Origin: Bacteroides propionicigenes
GTDB lineage: Bacteria; Bacteroidota; Bacteroidia; Bacteroidales; Bacteroidaceae
DNA: 64,000 nucleotides
Direction of reading: 5' to 3'
Assembly: GCF_018390535.1 (NCBI RefSeq)
Contig: NZ_JAHBBW010000015.1
Coordinates: 1-64,000 of the forward strand
The position numbers and the translations under genes are program-made. The notes under the pieces are model-generated. The model was given only the letters and a program-made list of their open reading frames with translations, made no database searches and was not told the DNA's origin. This document shows, piece by piece, positions 28,112 to 36,494 of the stretch. Every line of letters starts with the position of its first letter. Position 1 is the stretch's first letter.

Positions 28112-28119
28112 TAGTTTTG
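28112..28119 (+). promoter_or_regulatory. -7 element upstream of the OmpA-like gene
   Basis: TAGTTTTG matches TAnnTTTG, 66 bases before the ATG at 28185. At the -33 distance there is TTTC, close to TTTG. Confidence 0.55.
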
Positions 28120-28184
28120 CCGGTGTTAATTAATCAGTTTGAATGATAAAGAATTTAATTAACCAACTTAACTATTTTAGGTAT

Positions 28185-29375
28185 ATGAAAAAGATTCTAA
28201 TGTTGCTGGCGTTGGCCGGCGTTTCTTCTGCCGCTATGGCACAGCAAAAACCTGTTGTTGTAGAACAGGTCGATATTATTCAGGTACAGGATAAGTACCA
28301 AGTGATAACAAATCCATTCTGGAGCAACTGGTTCTTCTCCATCGGGGGCGGTGCATCGGTGATGTATGGAGATAATGATCAGCAATTGGGCGATTTCGGT
28401 AAGCGCATCAGTCCTACGATGAATATCTCTGTCGGCAAATGGTTTACTCCGGGGCTGGGATTGCGTTTGCAGTATAGCGGTCTTCAGGCAAAAGGTTTCA
28501 CGATGGATCCGTTTGCCGATTATGTAAAGGGTACTCAACGTGAAAACGGTTCGTACAAACAGCGTTTCGATTATATGAACTTCCACGGTGATGTAATGTT
28601 CAACCTGAATGCCCTGTTTGGCGGTTACAACCAGTACCGTGTATATGAAATCATCCCCTATTTGGGAGCCGGTATCACTCATAACTATACAAAGCCTCAC
28701 CGCAAAGCTCTATCTGTAAATGCCGGTATTATCAATCGCTTCCGCGTTTCGAATGCAATAGATATTAATCTGGAGCTTAGTGCAATGGGCGTTGAAGATA
28801 AATTCGACGGAACAGTTGCCGGCAAGGGTTATGACGGTGTGTTCAGCGCTACTCTCGGTTTGACTTACCACTTCCCGAAACGCGGGTTCAACCGTCCGAT
28901 GCCGCAGTTGATTTCCGCTCTTGAATTGTCTGCCATGCAGCAACAGATTGCCGAGATGGCTGCCGCCAACCAACAGTTGGAGTCAGCTCTGACCGCTGCA
29001 CAGAACAGACCGGTAGAAGTTGCCGAAACCGAAGTGGTCGTTACCGATCCGAATATCGCACCGCGTACCGTATTCTTCAAGATTGGTTCTGCCGAGTTGT
29101 CACCTCGTGAGGTTATGAACATTTCTTATCTAGCAAAACAGATGCAAGAGTTCCCGAACGCAACTTACACTGTAAACGGTTATGCCGACTCTGCAACAGG
29201 TACTCCTGAGTTCAACAAAGAGTTGAGTTTGAAGCGTGCACAGGCTGTAGTGGATGTTTTGGTAAAAGATTACGGTATCTCTGCCGACCGCTTGACGATT
29301 TCTGCCGACGGTGGTGTTGACAAGTTCGGACAACCGATTCTGAACCGTGTAGTATTAGTGAAATCTGCCAACTAA
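28185..29375 (+). CDS. OmpA-like outer membrane protein
   Basis: A 396-residue outer membrane protein. The ATG at 28185 opens a good signal peptide (MKKILMLLALAG...SAAMAQ); the earlier in-frame ATG at 28143 would precede it with an unlikely polar leader. Residues about 45-245 have the alternating pattern of a beta-barrel. A short linker with QQQIAEMAAANQQLESA (coiled coil) leads to the OmpA peptidoglycan-binding domain (about 290-396), which contains FFKIGSAELSPRE, NGYADSATGTPEFN and LSLKRAQAVVDVLV. It probably anchors the outer membrane to the wall. It is a single gene with its own promoter and terminator. Confidence 0.92.
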   Translation: MKKILMLLALAGVSSAAMAQQKPVVVEQVDIIQVQDKYQVITNPFWSNWFFSIGGGASVMYGDNDQQLGDFGKRISPTMNISVGKWFTPGLGLRLQYSGLQAKGFTMDPFADYVKGTQRENGSYKQRFDYMNFHGDVMFNLNALFGGYNQYRVYEIIPYLGAGITHNYTKPHRKALSVNAGIINRFRVSNAIDINLELSAMGVEDKFDGTVAGKGYDGVFSATLGLTYHFPKRGFNRPMPQLISALELSAMQQQIAEMAAANQQLESALTAAQNRPVEVAETEVVVTDPNIAPRTVFFKIGSAELSPREVMNISYLAKQMQEFPNATYTVNGYADSATGTPEFNKELSLKRAQAVVDVLVKDYGISADRLTISADGGVDKFGQPILNRVVLVKSAN

Positions 29376-29394
29376 CAGATAAATAGAAAAGAAC

Positions 29395-29430
29395 AAGGGC
29401 TGTATCCGGCAACGGGTACAGCCCTTATTC
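29395..29430. terminator. Bidirectional terminator between the OmpA-like gene and trpS
   Basis: AAGGGCTGTA and TACAGCCCTT form a perfect 10 bp stem with a 12-base loop. Flanking A- and T-rich text on both sides suits the two convergent genes. Confidence 0.82.
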
Positions 29431-29449
29431 TTATGCTTTGTGATGAATA

Positions 29450-30544
29450 TTATTCCGCGCTGAATTTCTTTATCTGTTCTGCAATGAGTTCCGCATCATC
29501 GAAGTAGTTAATCTTCATGGCGCGACGCACATCATCCAGCGTTGCTGCGGCTGTTTCACGTGCCGTTTCACAGCCTTTCTTCAGCATATCGTAGATGGCG
29601 GGAATATCTTTCTCGAATTCCTTGCGGCGATTGCGAATCGGTTCCAACGTTTCCTGCATGATGTTGTTGAGGAAACCTTTCACTTTCATGTCGCCCAAAC
29701 CGCCGCGTTGATAATGAGCCTTCAATTCTTCCAAAGAAGGATAGTCGGGCAGGTAACGTTCAAAGTGTTCGGGACGGCAGAAAGCATCCAAATAAGTAAA
29801 TACGGTATTGCCCTCAATCTTGCCCGGGTCTTGTACACGCAAGTGGTCGGGGTCGGTGTACATACTCTTCACTTTCTTCTGAACCTCGTCGGCGGTATCG
29901 GAAAGGTAGATACAGTTGCCCAAAGACTTACTCATCTTGGCTTTTCCGTCCGTTCCCGGCAGACGCAGGCAGGCTGCATTGTCCGGCAGGAGGATTTCCG
30001 GCTCTACCAGTGTGTCGCCGTAGATGAAGTTGAAGCGGCGTACGATTTCACGGGTCTGTTCAATCATCGGTTCCTGGTCTTCGCCGACGGGAACGGTAGT
30101 GGCGCGGAACGCTGTAATGTCCGCAGCCTGGCTGATGGGGTAGGTGAAGAAACCTACCGGAATGCTTGTTTCAAAGTTACGCATCTGGATTTCCGTCTTT
30201 ACCGTCGGGTTGCGTTGCAGGCGCGATACGGTGACAAGGTCCATATAGTAGAAAGTCAGTTCGCACAGTTCCGGTATCTGCGACTGGATGAAGATGGTGC
30301 TCTTCATCGGGTCCAGTCCGCAAGCCAAATAGTCGAGGGCCACCTCAATAACGTTCTGACGTACTTTTTCCGGATTCTCCATATTGTCTGTTAATGCTTG
30401 CGCATCGGCGATGAACACGAATGTCTTGTCATACAGTCCGGAGTTCTGCAACTCCACTCTTCGTCTCAATGAGCCTACATAATGTCCGATGTGCAGGCGT
30501 CCTGTGGGGCGGTCGCCCGTGAGGATGATTTTTTCTTTTGCCAT
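29450..30544 (-). CDS. trpS: Tryptophanyl-tRNA synthetase
   Basis: TrpRS charges tRNA-Trp. The 364 residues show the class I signatures: the HIGH-type motif in [13 protein letters not shown] near 14-26 and the KMSKS motif ([11 protein letters not shown] near 198). The DAQALTDN segment of the Rossmann fold is also present. Length is near the family's usual 330-370. A minus-strand -7 element TATCTTTG lies 59 bp before its start. It converges with the OmpA-like gene. Confidence 0.96.
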   Translation of the reverse strand: MAKEKIILTGDRPTGRLHIGHYVGSLRRRVELQNSGLYDKTFVFIADAQALTDNMENPEKVRQNVIEVALDYLACGLDPMKSTIFIQSQIPELCELTFYYMDLVTVSRLQRNPTVKTEIQMRNFETSIPVGFFTYPISQAADITAFRATTVPVGEDQEPMIEQTREIVRRFNFIYGDTLVEPEILLPDNAACLRLPGTDGKAKMSKSLGNCIYLSDTADEVQKKVKSMYTDPDHLRVQDPGKIEGNTVFTYLDAFCRPEHFERYLPDYPSLEELKAHYQRGGLGDMKVKGFLNNIMQETLEPIRNRRKEFEKDIPAIYDMLKKGCETARETAAATLDDVRRAMKINYFDDAELIAEQIKKFSAE

Positions 30545-30602
30545 ATCTGTATTTATTATTCTTATTCTTTCCTTATAAAACTCTGTCCGTTGTAACGGAA
30601 TG

Positions 30603-30610
30603 CAAAGATA
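30603..30610 (-). promoter_or_regulatory. -7 element for trpS
   Basis: On the minus strand it reads TATCTTTG, an exact TAnnTTTG match 58 bases before the trpS ATG. No TTTG at the -33 distance. Confidence 0.5.
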
Positions 30611-30806
30611 CCATTATTTTCATCTAATGCAGTGCATTGCTGTGAAAATTAGAGGAGGAAAGTAGGTGGAAAGTTGCGGAAATGGTACGAATTGGTATCC
30701 GAAATGCCGTTTTTAGCATATTTCTTTGTGTTTTAGCCGTTTGTAGACAACACTTTTTTGGCAGTTCATTGCATATAATCTAATTTTCGCGCATTAAAAA
30801 AAAATT

Positions 30807-31049
30807 ATGAAATTTAAAAAATTACTCCGTTTTTTGGCAGTCATTGCGGCGGCTGTGATTGGAACACCGCTGCAAGCGCAAGAAATGCCTACTACTGCCA
30901 AACTTCACGCAAACAGACATCAAGACCATTAGCGACAATGCGCTCCACATCAAGGGCGGCAACCGATGGGACTTGGCAAAGATGACTCTTTGGAAGATGC
31001 CATTCGGGAGCTTGCGGACAATGCCCGCTCCGGCAACCCGGAAAAATAA
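30807..31049 (+). pseudogene. Decayed gene for a small exported protein
   Basis: An ATG at 30807 opens a convincing signal peptide (MKFKKLLRFLAV...TPLQAQE), but the frame stops at 30932 after 41 residues. Coding-like text continues in the +1 frame (FTQTDIKTISDNALHIKGGN, about 30899-30960). It then returns to the original frame as GLGKDDSLEDAIRELADN...SGNPEK, ending at 31049. Two compensating indels would restore one protein of about 80 residues. No family is recognised. An alternative is a real 41-residue secreted peptide followed by noncoding DNA. Confidence 0.55.
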
Positions 31050-31070
31050 GAAATTTATTCTTTTGATTAA

Positions 31071-31102
31071 TTTGCTCAAATCGTAAATAAGTCGTTTCTT
31101 TG
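31071..31102 (+). promoter_or_regulatory. Promoter of the carB leader transcript
   Basis: TTTG at 31071-31074, 20 bases, then TTTCTTTG at 31095-31102, which misses TAnnTTTG by one base. Transcription would begin about 31108, just before the leader ORF. Confidence 0.55.
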
Positions 31103-31122
31103 CAAAAATTTTAGAGACAACT

Positions 31123-31239
31123 ATGCAACCGCAGGAAAAGAGAAGTACATACAACCTACGTTCGAATGAATTTCATTCGCTGGCTGACGGTTTCTCTTTT
31201 TCCGAAAACAATATTTTTAGTTCTTTGGTAATGCGTTAA
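31123..31239 (+). CDS. Putative 38-residue leader peptide of carB
   Basis: An ATG-started ORF of 38 codons (MQPQEKRSTYNLRS...SSLVMR) lies between the promoter and carB. Its stop codon, 31237-31239, falls inside the 5' arm of the terminator stem at 31230-31260. It contains no run of one amino acid. The last third is encoded by a very T-rich tract (31189-31226). A ribosome following closely behind RNA polymerase would cover the terminator's 5' arm. The ORF also contains a hairpin, CGAATGAA/TTCATTCG, at about 31155-31171. Whether it is translated is not known; the arrangement mirrors the pyrL leader of E. coli pyrBI. Confidence 0.5.
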   Translation: MQPQEKRSTYNLRSNEFHSLADGFSFSENNIFSSLVMR

Positions 31240-31266
31240 TCCTTATTCGGGTAACGCATTTTTTTT
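31230..31266 (+). terminator. Attenuator-like terminator before carB
   Basis: AATGCGTTA and TAACGCATT pair perfectly (9 bp) around a 13-base loop with internal CC/GG pairing, then T8. It lies 45 bp before the carB start at 31311, downstream of a promoter and a leader ORF, so full-length carB mRNA requires readthrough. Confidence 0.8.
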
Positions 31267-31310
31267 GTGCCGGGACGTAAAGAATGAACTTATATAGACA
31301 ACAAGAGAAT

Positions 31311-34300
31311 ATGGAAAAGAATTTGAAGAAAGTGCTTGTCTTGGGCTCAGGTGCGCTCAAGATTGGTCAGGCCGGGGAGTTTGACTATTCCGGTTCGCAG
31401 GCTTTGAAGGCTTTGCGTGAAGAAGGTGTGGGTTCGGTATTGGTAAATCCGAATATTGCTACAATCCAGACATCGGAAGGTATTGCCGATAAAGTTTACT
31501 TCTTGCCGGTAACTCCTTATTTCGTAGAAGAAATCATCAAGAAAGAACAGCCGGACGGCATCCTGTTGGCTTTCGGCGGACAGACTGCACTGAACTGCGG
31601 TACGGAGCTTTACCTGAACGGAACTTTGCAGAAATATGGCGTACGTGTGCTGGGTACTTCGGTAGAGGCTATCATGTACACGGAAGACCGTGACCTCTTT
31701 GTGAAGAAGCTGGATGAAATACCCATGAAAACTCCGAAGAGCCACGCTGTGGAAAGCATGGAAGACGCCTTGAAGGCTGCCCGCGAAATCGGCTACCCGG
31801 TAATGGTGCGCTCGGCATACGCTTTGGGCGGCTTGGGCAGCGGTATCTGTCCGGACGAGGAAGCATTCATCAAGCTGGCCGAAAGCTCTTTCACTTTCTC
31901 CAAACAAATATTGGTGGAAGAATCCCTGAAAGGCTGGAAGGAAATAGAGTTCGAGGTAATCCGCGATGCCAACGACCACTGTTTCACTGTGGCAAGCATG
32001 GAAAACTTCGACCCGCTGGGCATCCATACCGGTGAGTCTATCGTGGTTGCCCCCACTTGCTCGCTTACCGACGAACAGGTGAAGATGTTGCAGGAACTTT
32101 CTACCAAATGTATCCGTCACCTCGGCATCGTGGGCGAATGTAACATTCAATACGCGTTCAATGCCGAGACCAACGACTACCGCGTAATTGAGGTGAACGC
32201 CCGTCTGTCCCGCTCTTCTGCATTGGCATCCAAAGCCACCGGTTATCCGCTCGCTTTCGTTGCCGCCAAGATTGCATTGGGCTATACGCTCGACCAAATC
32301 GGCGAAATGGGTACTCCAAATTCCGCTTACGAGGCTCCGCAACTGGATTATCTGATTTGTAAAATCCCTCGTTGGGACTTGACGAAGTTTGCGGGTGTGT
32401 CTCGTGAAATCGGTTCAAGCATGAAGTCGGTGGGCGAAATCATGTCTATCGGCCGCTCTTTCGAGGAGATTATCCAGAAAGGTCTGCGTATGATAGGTCA
32501 GGGTATGCACGGCTTTGTGGGCAATGACGATGTGGAATTCGATGATTTGGATCACGAACTGTCTCACCCCACCGACCTGCGTGTGTTCGCCATCGCCCAA
32601 GCTTTGGAAAAAGGCTACACAATCGACCGTATCTTTGAACTGACGAAGATTGACCCTTGGTTCCTCGGCAAGCTGAAGAACATCGTAGACTATAAGAATA
32701 AACTCTCGCAATATAATAAGGTGGAAGATATTCCGGCCGACGTGCTGCGCGAAGCGAAAGTGCTCGGTTTCTCCGATTTCCAGATTGCACGTTTCGTGCT
32801 GAGCCCGGAAGGCAATATGGAGAAGGAAAACCTTATGGTACGCGCCCGTCGTAAGGAACTGGGTATTCTGCCGGCTGTGAAACGCATCAATACCATTGCT
32901 TCCGAACATCCGGAACTGACGAACTACCTCTATATGACGTATGCCGTACAGGGTTATGATGTGAACTATTACAAGAATGAGAAATCGGTGGTTGTGCTGG
33001 GTTCGGGTGCTTACCGCATCGGCTCTTCCGTAGAGTTTGACTGGTGCTCGGTGAACGCCATCCAGACTGCACGCAAGCTGGGTTACAAATCTATCATGAT
33101 TAACTATAACCCCGAAACAGTGTCTACCGACTACGATATGTGCGACCGTCTGTACTTCGACGAACTGTCTTTTGAACGTGTGCTCGATGTTATCGACCTC
33201 GAACAGCCGCGCGGCGTAATCGTGTCCGTAGGCGGGCAGATTCCCAACAATCTGGCCATGAAACTCCATCGCCAGTCCGTTCCCGTGTTGGGTACTTCTC
33301 CTATCTCCATTGACCGTGCAGAGAACCGTAACAAGTTCTCGGCAATGCTCGACCAGCTCGGCATCGACCAGCCGGCTTGGCAGGAACTTACCAGCCTGGA
33401 AGACGTGAAGGGCTTCGTTGAGAAAGTGGGTTATCCTGTATTGGTTCGTCCGTCGTATGTGCTCTCCGGTGCTGCGATGAACGTATGCTACGATGAAGAG
33501 GAGTTGGAGAACTTCCTGAAAATGGCAGCCGAGGTTTCCAAAGAATATCCGGTAGTGGTTTCTCAGTTCCTGCAGAATACGAAGGAAATAGAGTTTGATG
33601 CTGTGGCTCAGAACGGTGAGGTTGTGGAATATGCCATCTCCGAGCACGTTGAGTTTGCCGGTGTACACTCCGGTGACGCTACGCTGGTGTTCCCGGCACA
33701 GAAGATTTACTTCGCTACGGCACGCCGCATCAAGAAAATCAGCCGTCAGATAGCGAAGGAACTCAATATCTCCGGTCCTTTCAACATCCAGTTCTTGGCA
33801 CGCAACAACGAAGTGAAGGTTATCGAATGTAACCTGCGTGCTTCACGCAGCTTCCCGTTTGTATCTAAGGTGCTGAAGCGTAACTTCATCGAGACCGCCA
33901 CGAAGATTATGCTGGATGCTCCTTACTCCCGTCCGGATAAATCGGCGTTCGACATCGACTGGATTGGCGTAAAGGCTTCCCAGTTCTCATTCTCCCGTCT
34001 GCACAAGGCAGACCCGGTATTGGGCGTGGATATGTCCTCTACGGGTGAAGTGGGCTGTATCGGTGACGACTTCTCCGAAGCATTGCTGAACTCCATGATT
34101 GCTACCGGCTTCAAGATCCCGCGTCCGGAGAAGGGTGTGATGTTCTCTTCCGGTGCAATGAAGTCAAAAGTGGATTTGCTGGATGCAAGCCGTATGCTCT
34201 TTGCCAAAGGATATAAGATTTACGCTACGGCAGGTACAGCCGCGTTCCTCAACGCGCACGGCGTGAATACCGAAGCTGTGTTCTGGCCCGATGAGCGTGC

Positions 34301-34538
34301 AGATGCGGAGAACAATGTAATGACTATGATTGCCGAGCATAAGTTCGACTTGATTGTAAATATTCCGAAGAACCACTCCAAACGCGAGTTGACCAACGGT
34401 TACAAGATTCGTCGCGGAGCTATCGACCATAACATTCCGTTGATTACAAATGCCCGTCTGGCAGGCGCTTTCATTGAAGCATTCTGCGAGATGAAGATGG
34501 AAGATATTCAGATAAAGAGCTGGCAGGAATATAAATAA
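31311..34538 (+). CDS. carB: Carbamoyl-phosphate synthase large subunit, stand-alone
   Basis: CarB uses ammonia, bicarbonate and two ATP to make carbamoyl phosphate for pyrimidines and arginine. The 1075 residues hold the two ATP-grasp halves (about 1-550, 550-940) and a C-terminal MGS-like allosteric domain (about 940-1075). Motifs include GAGEFDYSGSQA-like text at the start, NARLSRSSALASKATGYPLA and the second-half NLRASRSFPFVSKV. Second-half text such as YNPETVSTDYDMCDRLYFDE closely resembles eukaryotic CPSase (CAD/CPS1) from memory. No carA lies next to it. Start is the ATG at 31311, giving MEKNLKKVLVLGSG; 31284 is possible. A leader with an attenuator precedes it. Confidence 0.95.
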   Translation: MEKNLKKVLVLGSGALKIGQAGEFDYSGSQALKALREEGVGSVLVNPNIATIQTSEGIADKVYFLPVTPYFVEEIIKKEQPDGILLAFGGQTALNCGTELYLNGTLQKYGVRVLGTSVEAIMYTEDRDLFVKKLDEIPMKTPKSHAVESMEDALKAAREIGYPVMVRSAYALGGLGSGICPDEEAFIKLAESSFTFSKQILVEESLKGWKEIEFEVIRDANDHCFTVASMENFDPLGIHTGESIVVAPTCSLTDEQVKMLQELSTKCIRHLGIVGECNIQYAFNAETNDYRVIEVNARLSRSSALASKATGYPLAFVAAKIALGYTLDQIGEMGTPNSAYEAPQLDYLICKIPRWDLTKFAGVSREIGSSMKSVGEIMSIGRSFEEIIQKGLRMIGQGMHGFVGNDDVEFDDLDHELSHPTDLRVFAIAQALEKGYTIDRIFELTKIDPWFLGKLKNIVDYKNKLSQYNKVEDIPADVLREAKVLGFSDFQIARFVLSPEGNMEKENLMVRARRKELGILPAVKRINTIASEHPELTNYLYMTYAVQGYDVNYYKNEKSVVVLGSGAYRIGSSVEFDWCSVNAIQTARKLGYKSIMINYNPETVSTDYDMCDRLYFDELSFERVLDVIDLEQPRGVIVSVGGQIPNNLAMKLHRQSVPVLGTSPISIDRAENRNKFSAMLDQLGIDQPAWQELTSLEDVKGFVEKVGYPVLVRPSYVLSGAAMNVCYDEEELENFLKMAAEVSKEYPVVVSQFLQNTKEIEFDAVAQNGEVVEYAISEHVEFAGVHSGDATLVFPAQKIYFATARRIKKISRQIAKELNISGPFNIQFLARNNEVKVIECNLRASRSFPFVSKVLKRNFIETATKIMLDAPYSRPDKSAFDIDWIGVKASQFSFSRLHKADPVLGVDMSSTGEVGCIGDDFSEALLNSMIATGFKIPRPEKGVMFSSGAMKSKVDLLDASRMLFAKGYKIYATAGTAAFLNAHGVNTEAVFWPDERADAENNVMTMIAEHKFDLIVNIPKNHSKRELTNGYKIRRGAIDHNIPLITNARLAGAFIEAFCEMKMEDIQIKSWQEYK

Positions 34539-34561
34539 GCCGGTTGATATGTTATTGTAAT

Positions 34562-34720
34562 AGAGAGGGGTTGTGTCAAAATGTAAAAGTCCTATCATTC
34601 TGTCATTCTGAACGCAGTGAAGAATCTCTTCTCTGCATACATAAGAGAGGAGCTTCTTCGTCGCAAGCTCCTCTGAATGACAGAATGATAGGACTTTTAC
34701 ATTTTGACACACCTCTCTCT
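34562..34720. repeat. MITE-like palindromic repeat, copy 1
   Basis: A 159 bp near-perfect palindrome. The outer arms of about 43 bp read AGAGAGG..TGTGTCAAAATGTAAAAG..CCTATCATTCTGTCATTC and back. The centre holds further inverted text (GAAGAATCTCTTCTCT; GAGGAGCTTCTTC). A second copy lies at 41881-42029. There is no transposase. Its end is followed by TTTTTTG, so it could also terminate carB. Part of it translates as HSERSEES-type text, which I recognise from spurious ORFs in many genomes. Confidence 0.78.
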
Positions 34721-34766
34721 TTTTTGTATGGAGGTAAACAGGTGTTCTTGTCGAGGTATGTTCTCA

Positions 34767-34832
34767 ATACGACTGAAGCACCTTCCCTATACGACTGAAT
34801 GAACGTCCCACTATGATTGAAAAGGGTGGGAC
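34767..34832. repeat. Three-unit, 22 bp period array with ATACGACTGAA cores
   Basis: Cores begin at 34767 (ATACGACTGAA), 34789 (identical) and 34811 (CTATGATTGAA, 8 of 11 matches). The intervening 11-base segments differ. A GTCCCAC/GTGGGAC inverted repeat spans units 2 and 3. The array lies between the MITE-like repeat and the HAD gene promoter, 132 bp upstream of the latter. The remainder of the 34539-35024 gap holds the MITE-like repeat and the promoter, with nothing else recognised. Confidence 0.65.
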
Positions 34833-34963
34833 ATCAACCATTCAGTCACTCAGCTACTTACCTTATCCTATATTAATTCCTTAACTCCCGAATATGAATA
34901 AAGCAAGTCCGTGCTTAGCCTAAAGAAAAGAAGTAAAACTTTTCATATCCGTTGAATAATCAG

Positions 34964-34971
34964 TATTTTTG
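34964..34971 (+). promoter_or_regulatory. -7 element of the HAD phosphatase gene
   Basis: TATTTTTG matches TAnnTTTG exactly; TTTC stands at the -33 distance. A transcript would start about 34978, which leaves no leader for the GTG at 34983 and favours the ATG at 35025. Confidence 0.58.
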
Positions 34972-35024
34972 CGGTATAATGAGTGGGAATGCCTGATAGG
35001 GACTCCTTAAATGACAATTTGCGT

Positions 35025-35654
35025 ATGATAAAGAATATATTATTTGATATGGGCGGTGTGATATTCCGTCAGAATTCGGAGGAGGCTTATCGTCGCTTCC
35101 GGTCAATGGGAGTGAATACGGATGATTATATGGGAGAATACGGGCAGAAAGGTTTTTTCTTGGACGTTGAAACGGGAAAGATTGATGCTGACGAGTTTTG
35201 CCGGAGAATGGCTGAGGCTGTCGGACGCGAGTCTGTCAGTTGGGAGGAGGCACAGTATTGCTGGTTGGGCTTTATACGTGATGTTCCGGTGGACAGGCTG
35301 CGCAATCTGTTGAAGCTGAGGGAGGAATACCACATCTGTTTGCTCAGTAATACTAATCCGTTTATTATGGCTTTTACCCGCAGTGATAAGTTCAGTGACG
35401 AGCGCAAGCCGATAGGCGATTATTTCGATACGCTCTTTTGCAGTTATGAGATGCAGGCTTACAAGCCCAATCCGGATATTTATCTTAAAGCGCTGGCCGC
35501 TGACGGCATGAAGGCGGAGGAGACGATATTTGTGGATGACAGCTTGAAGAATGTCAAGGCTGCGGAAGCGCTTGGCATACACGGGTTGCACGTGGCTCCC
35601 GATGAGGACTGGATGGAAAAGCTGACAGAGTTGTTGCGGGTGTGCAATGGATAA
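35025..35654 (+). CDS. HAD-superfamily hydrolase, YihX-like
   Basis: A 209-residue HAD phosphatase. Motif I is FDMGGVIF (Asp8), where the usual second Asp is Gly, as in the YihX/epoxide-hydrolase-like subgroup. Motif II is the LLSNTNP segment, motif III includes YKPNPDIY, and motif IV is FVDDSLKNV. An alpha-helical cap is inserted between motifs I and II. In YihX the substrate is a sugar phosphate (glucose 1-phosphate). The exact substrate here is unknown. It is followed 44 bp later by an acetyltransferase gene, possibly cotranscribed. Confidence 0.85.
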   Translation: MIKNILFDMGGVIFRQNSEEAYRRFRSMGVNTDDYMGEYGQKGFFLDVETGKIDADEFCRRMAEAVGRESVSWEEAQYCWLGFIRDVPVDRLRNLLKLREEYHICLLSNTNPFIMAFTRSDKFSDERKPIGDYFDTLFCSYEMQAYKPNPDIYLKALAADGMKAEETIFVDDSLKNVKAAEALGIHGLHVAPDEDWMEKLTELLRVCNG

Positions 35655-35698
35655 TAGCGGGACTGCAAATAAAAAAAGAAACTATTTAGATTGACGAT

Positions 35699-36259
35699 AT
35701 GAATGAGGTAGACAAAATGCGCAGTTCGCAATTGGCGAATACCGCTTCTCCGGAAATTCAGGAGAGATTCAAGCGTGCAAAAAAACTGTTGTTGAGGCTG
35801 AACGGCATGAGCGGCTATGATGAAGAATGCCGGAGCGTATTGGAAGAACTGATACCCGGTATTCCCGCTTCTGCCACTGTCTGGCCGCCTTTTTGTTGCG
35901 ACCACGGTGACGGAATCCGTCTTGGAGAGCATGTTTTTATTAATTCCAACTGTACTTTTCTGGACGGAGGCTATATTACTATCGGGGCATATACGCTGAT
36001 AGGACCTTGTGTGCAGATTTATACGCCCCAGCATCCGTTTGATTATTTGGAGAGGCGTGTGGAGCAAGAGCACGCTTATCCGGTGACGATAGGTGAGGAT
36101 TGCTGGATTGGCGGCGGTACTGTTATTTGTCCCGGGGTGACAATCGGCGACCGTTGCATTATTGGTGCGGGGAGTGTGGTGACTAAAGATATTCCGTCCG
36201 ATTCTGTGGCTGTTGGTAATCCGGCAAGGGTAATCCGTAAAAATGAAACAAAAAAGTGA
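35699..36259 (+). CDS. Maltose/galactoside O-acetyltransferase-like, hexapeptide repeat
   Basis: A 186-residue protein of the Maa/LacA/NodL group, which moves an acetyl group from acetyl-CoA to a sugar. An N-terminal Mac-type helical region (to about residue 55) is followed by left-handed beta-helix repeats such as IGAYTLIGPCVQIYTPQHP and IGEDCWIGGGTVICPGVTIG. The catalytic His is in TPQHPFD, and the C-terminus has GAGSVVTKDIPSDSVAVGNPA. The sugar acceptor is not predictable. Sits 44 bp after the HAD gene. Confidence 0.88.
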   Translation: MNEVDKMRSSQLANTASPEIQERFKRAKKLLLRLNGMSGYDEECRSVLEELIPGIPASATVWPPFCCDHGDGIRLGEHVFINSNCTFLDGGYITIGAYTLIGPCVQIYTPQHPFDYLERRVEQEHAYPVTIGEDCWIGGGTVICPGVTIGDRCIIGAGSVVTKDIPSDSVAVGNPARVIRKNETKK

Positions 36260-36333
36260 TAAGGCTAATTGCTTGAAACTCAATAATGGTTGGCATTGCT
36301 TGAAAAAAAACTTGAAAAATAGACGACCAAAGT

Positions 36334-36364
36334 TTTGGTAGTTTCAAAATAAACCGTACCTTTG
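36334..36364 (+). promoter_or_regulatory. Promoter of the tRNA-Val pair
   Basis: TTTG at 36334-36337, 19 bases, then TACCTTTG at 36357-36364: an exact match to the Bacteroides pattern, 25 bases before the first tRNA. Confidence 0.85.
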
Positions 36365-36389
36365 CATCGCTTTTGAAACGAAAGTGTAA

Positions 36390-36467
36390 GGGCGTTTAGC
36401 TCAGCTGGTTCAGAGCATCTGCCTTACAAGCAGAGGGTCGGCGGTTCGAATCCGTCAACGCCCACCA
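36390..36467 (+). tRNA. tRNA-Val (anticodon TAC), copy 1, with encoded CCA
   Basis: The cloverleaf folds well: acceptor GGGCGTT/AACGCCC, D stem GCTC/GAGC, anticodon stem TCTGC/GCAGA with loop CTTACAA (anticodon TAC), and T arm GGCGG-TTCGAAT-CCGTC. Discriminator A is followed by an encoded CCA. Codons GUA (and GUG by wobble) are read as valine. Confidence 0.97.
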
Positions 36468-36494
36468 AATTCCAAGCACTTTCGTTCATCAAAA

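Noticed and set aside
30677..30706. Possible two-unit 22 bp array upstream of trpS (CGGAAATG/CCGAAATG)
   Set aside because: Only two units and seven matching bases; too little to separate from chance, though the spacing is exactly 22.
31123..31239. Arginine-codon attenuator for carB
   Set aside because: The leader ORF has only three scattered Arg codons and no run; the T-rich tract fits a pyrimidine signal better.
34544..34798. ORF with HSERSEES-like text
   Set aside because: It is the translation of the palindromic repeat at 34562-34720, a well-known source of false ORFs.
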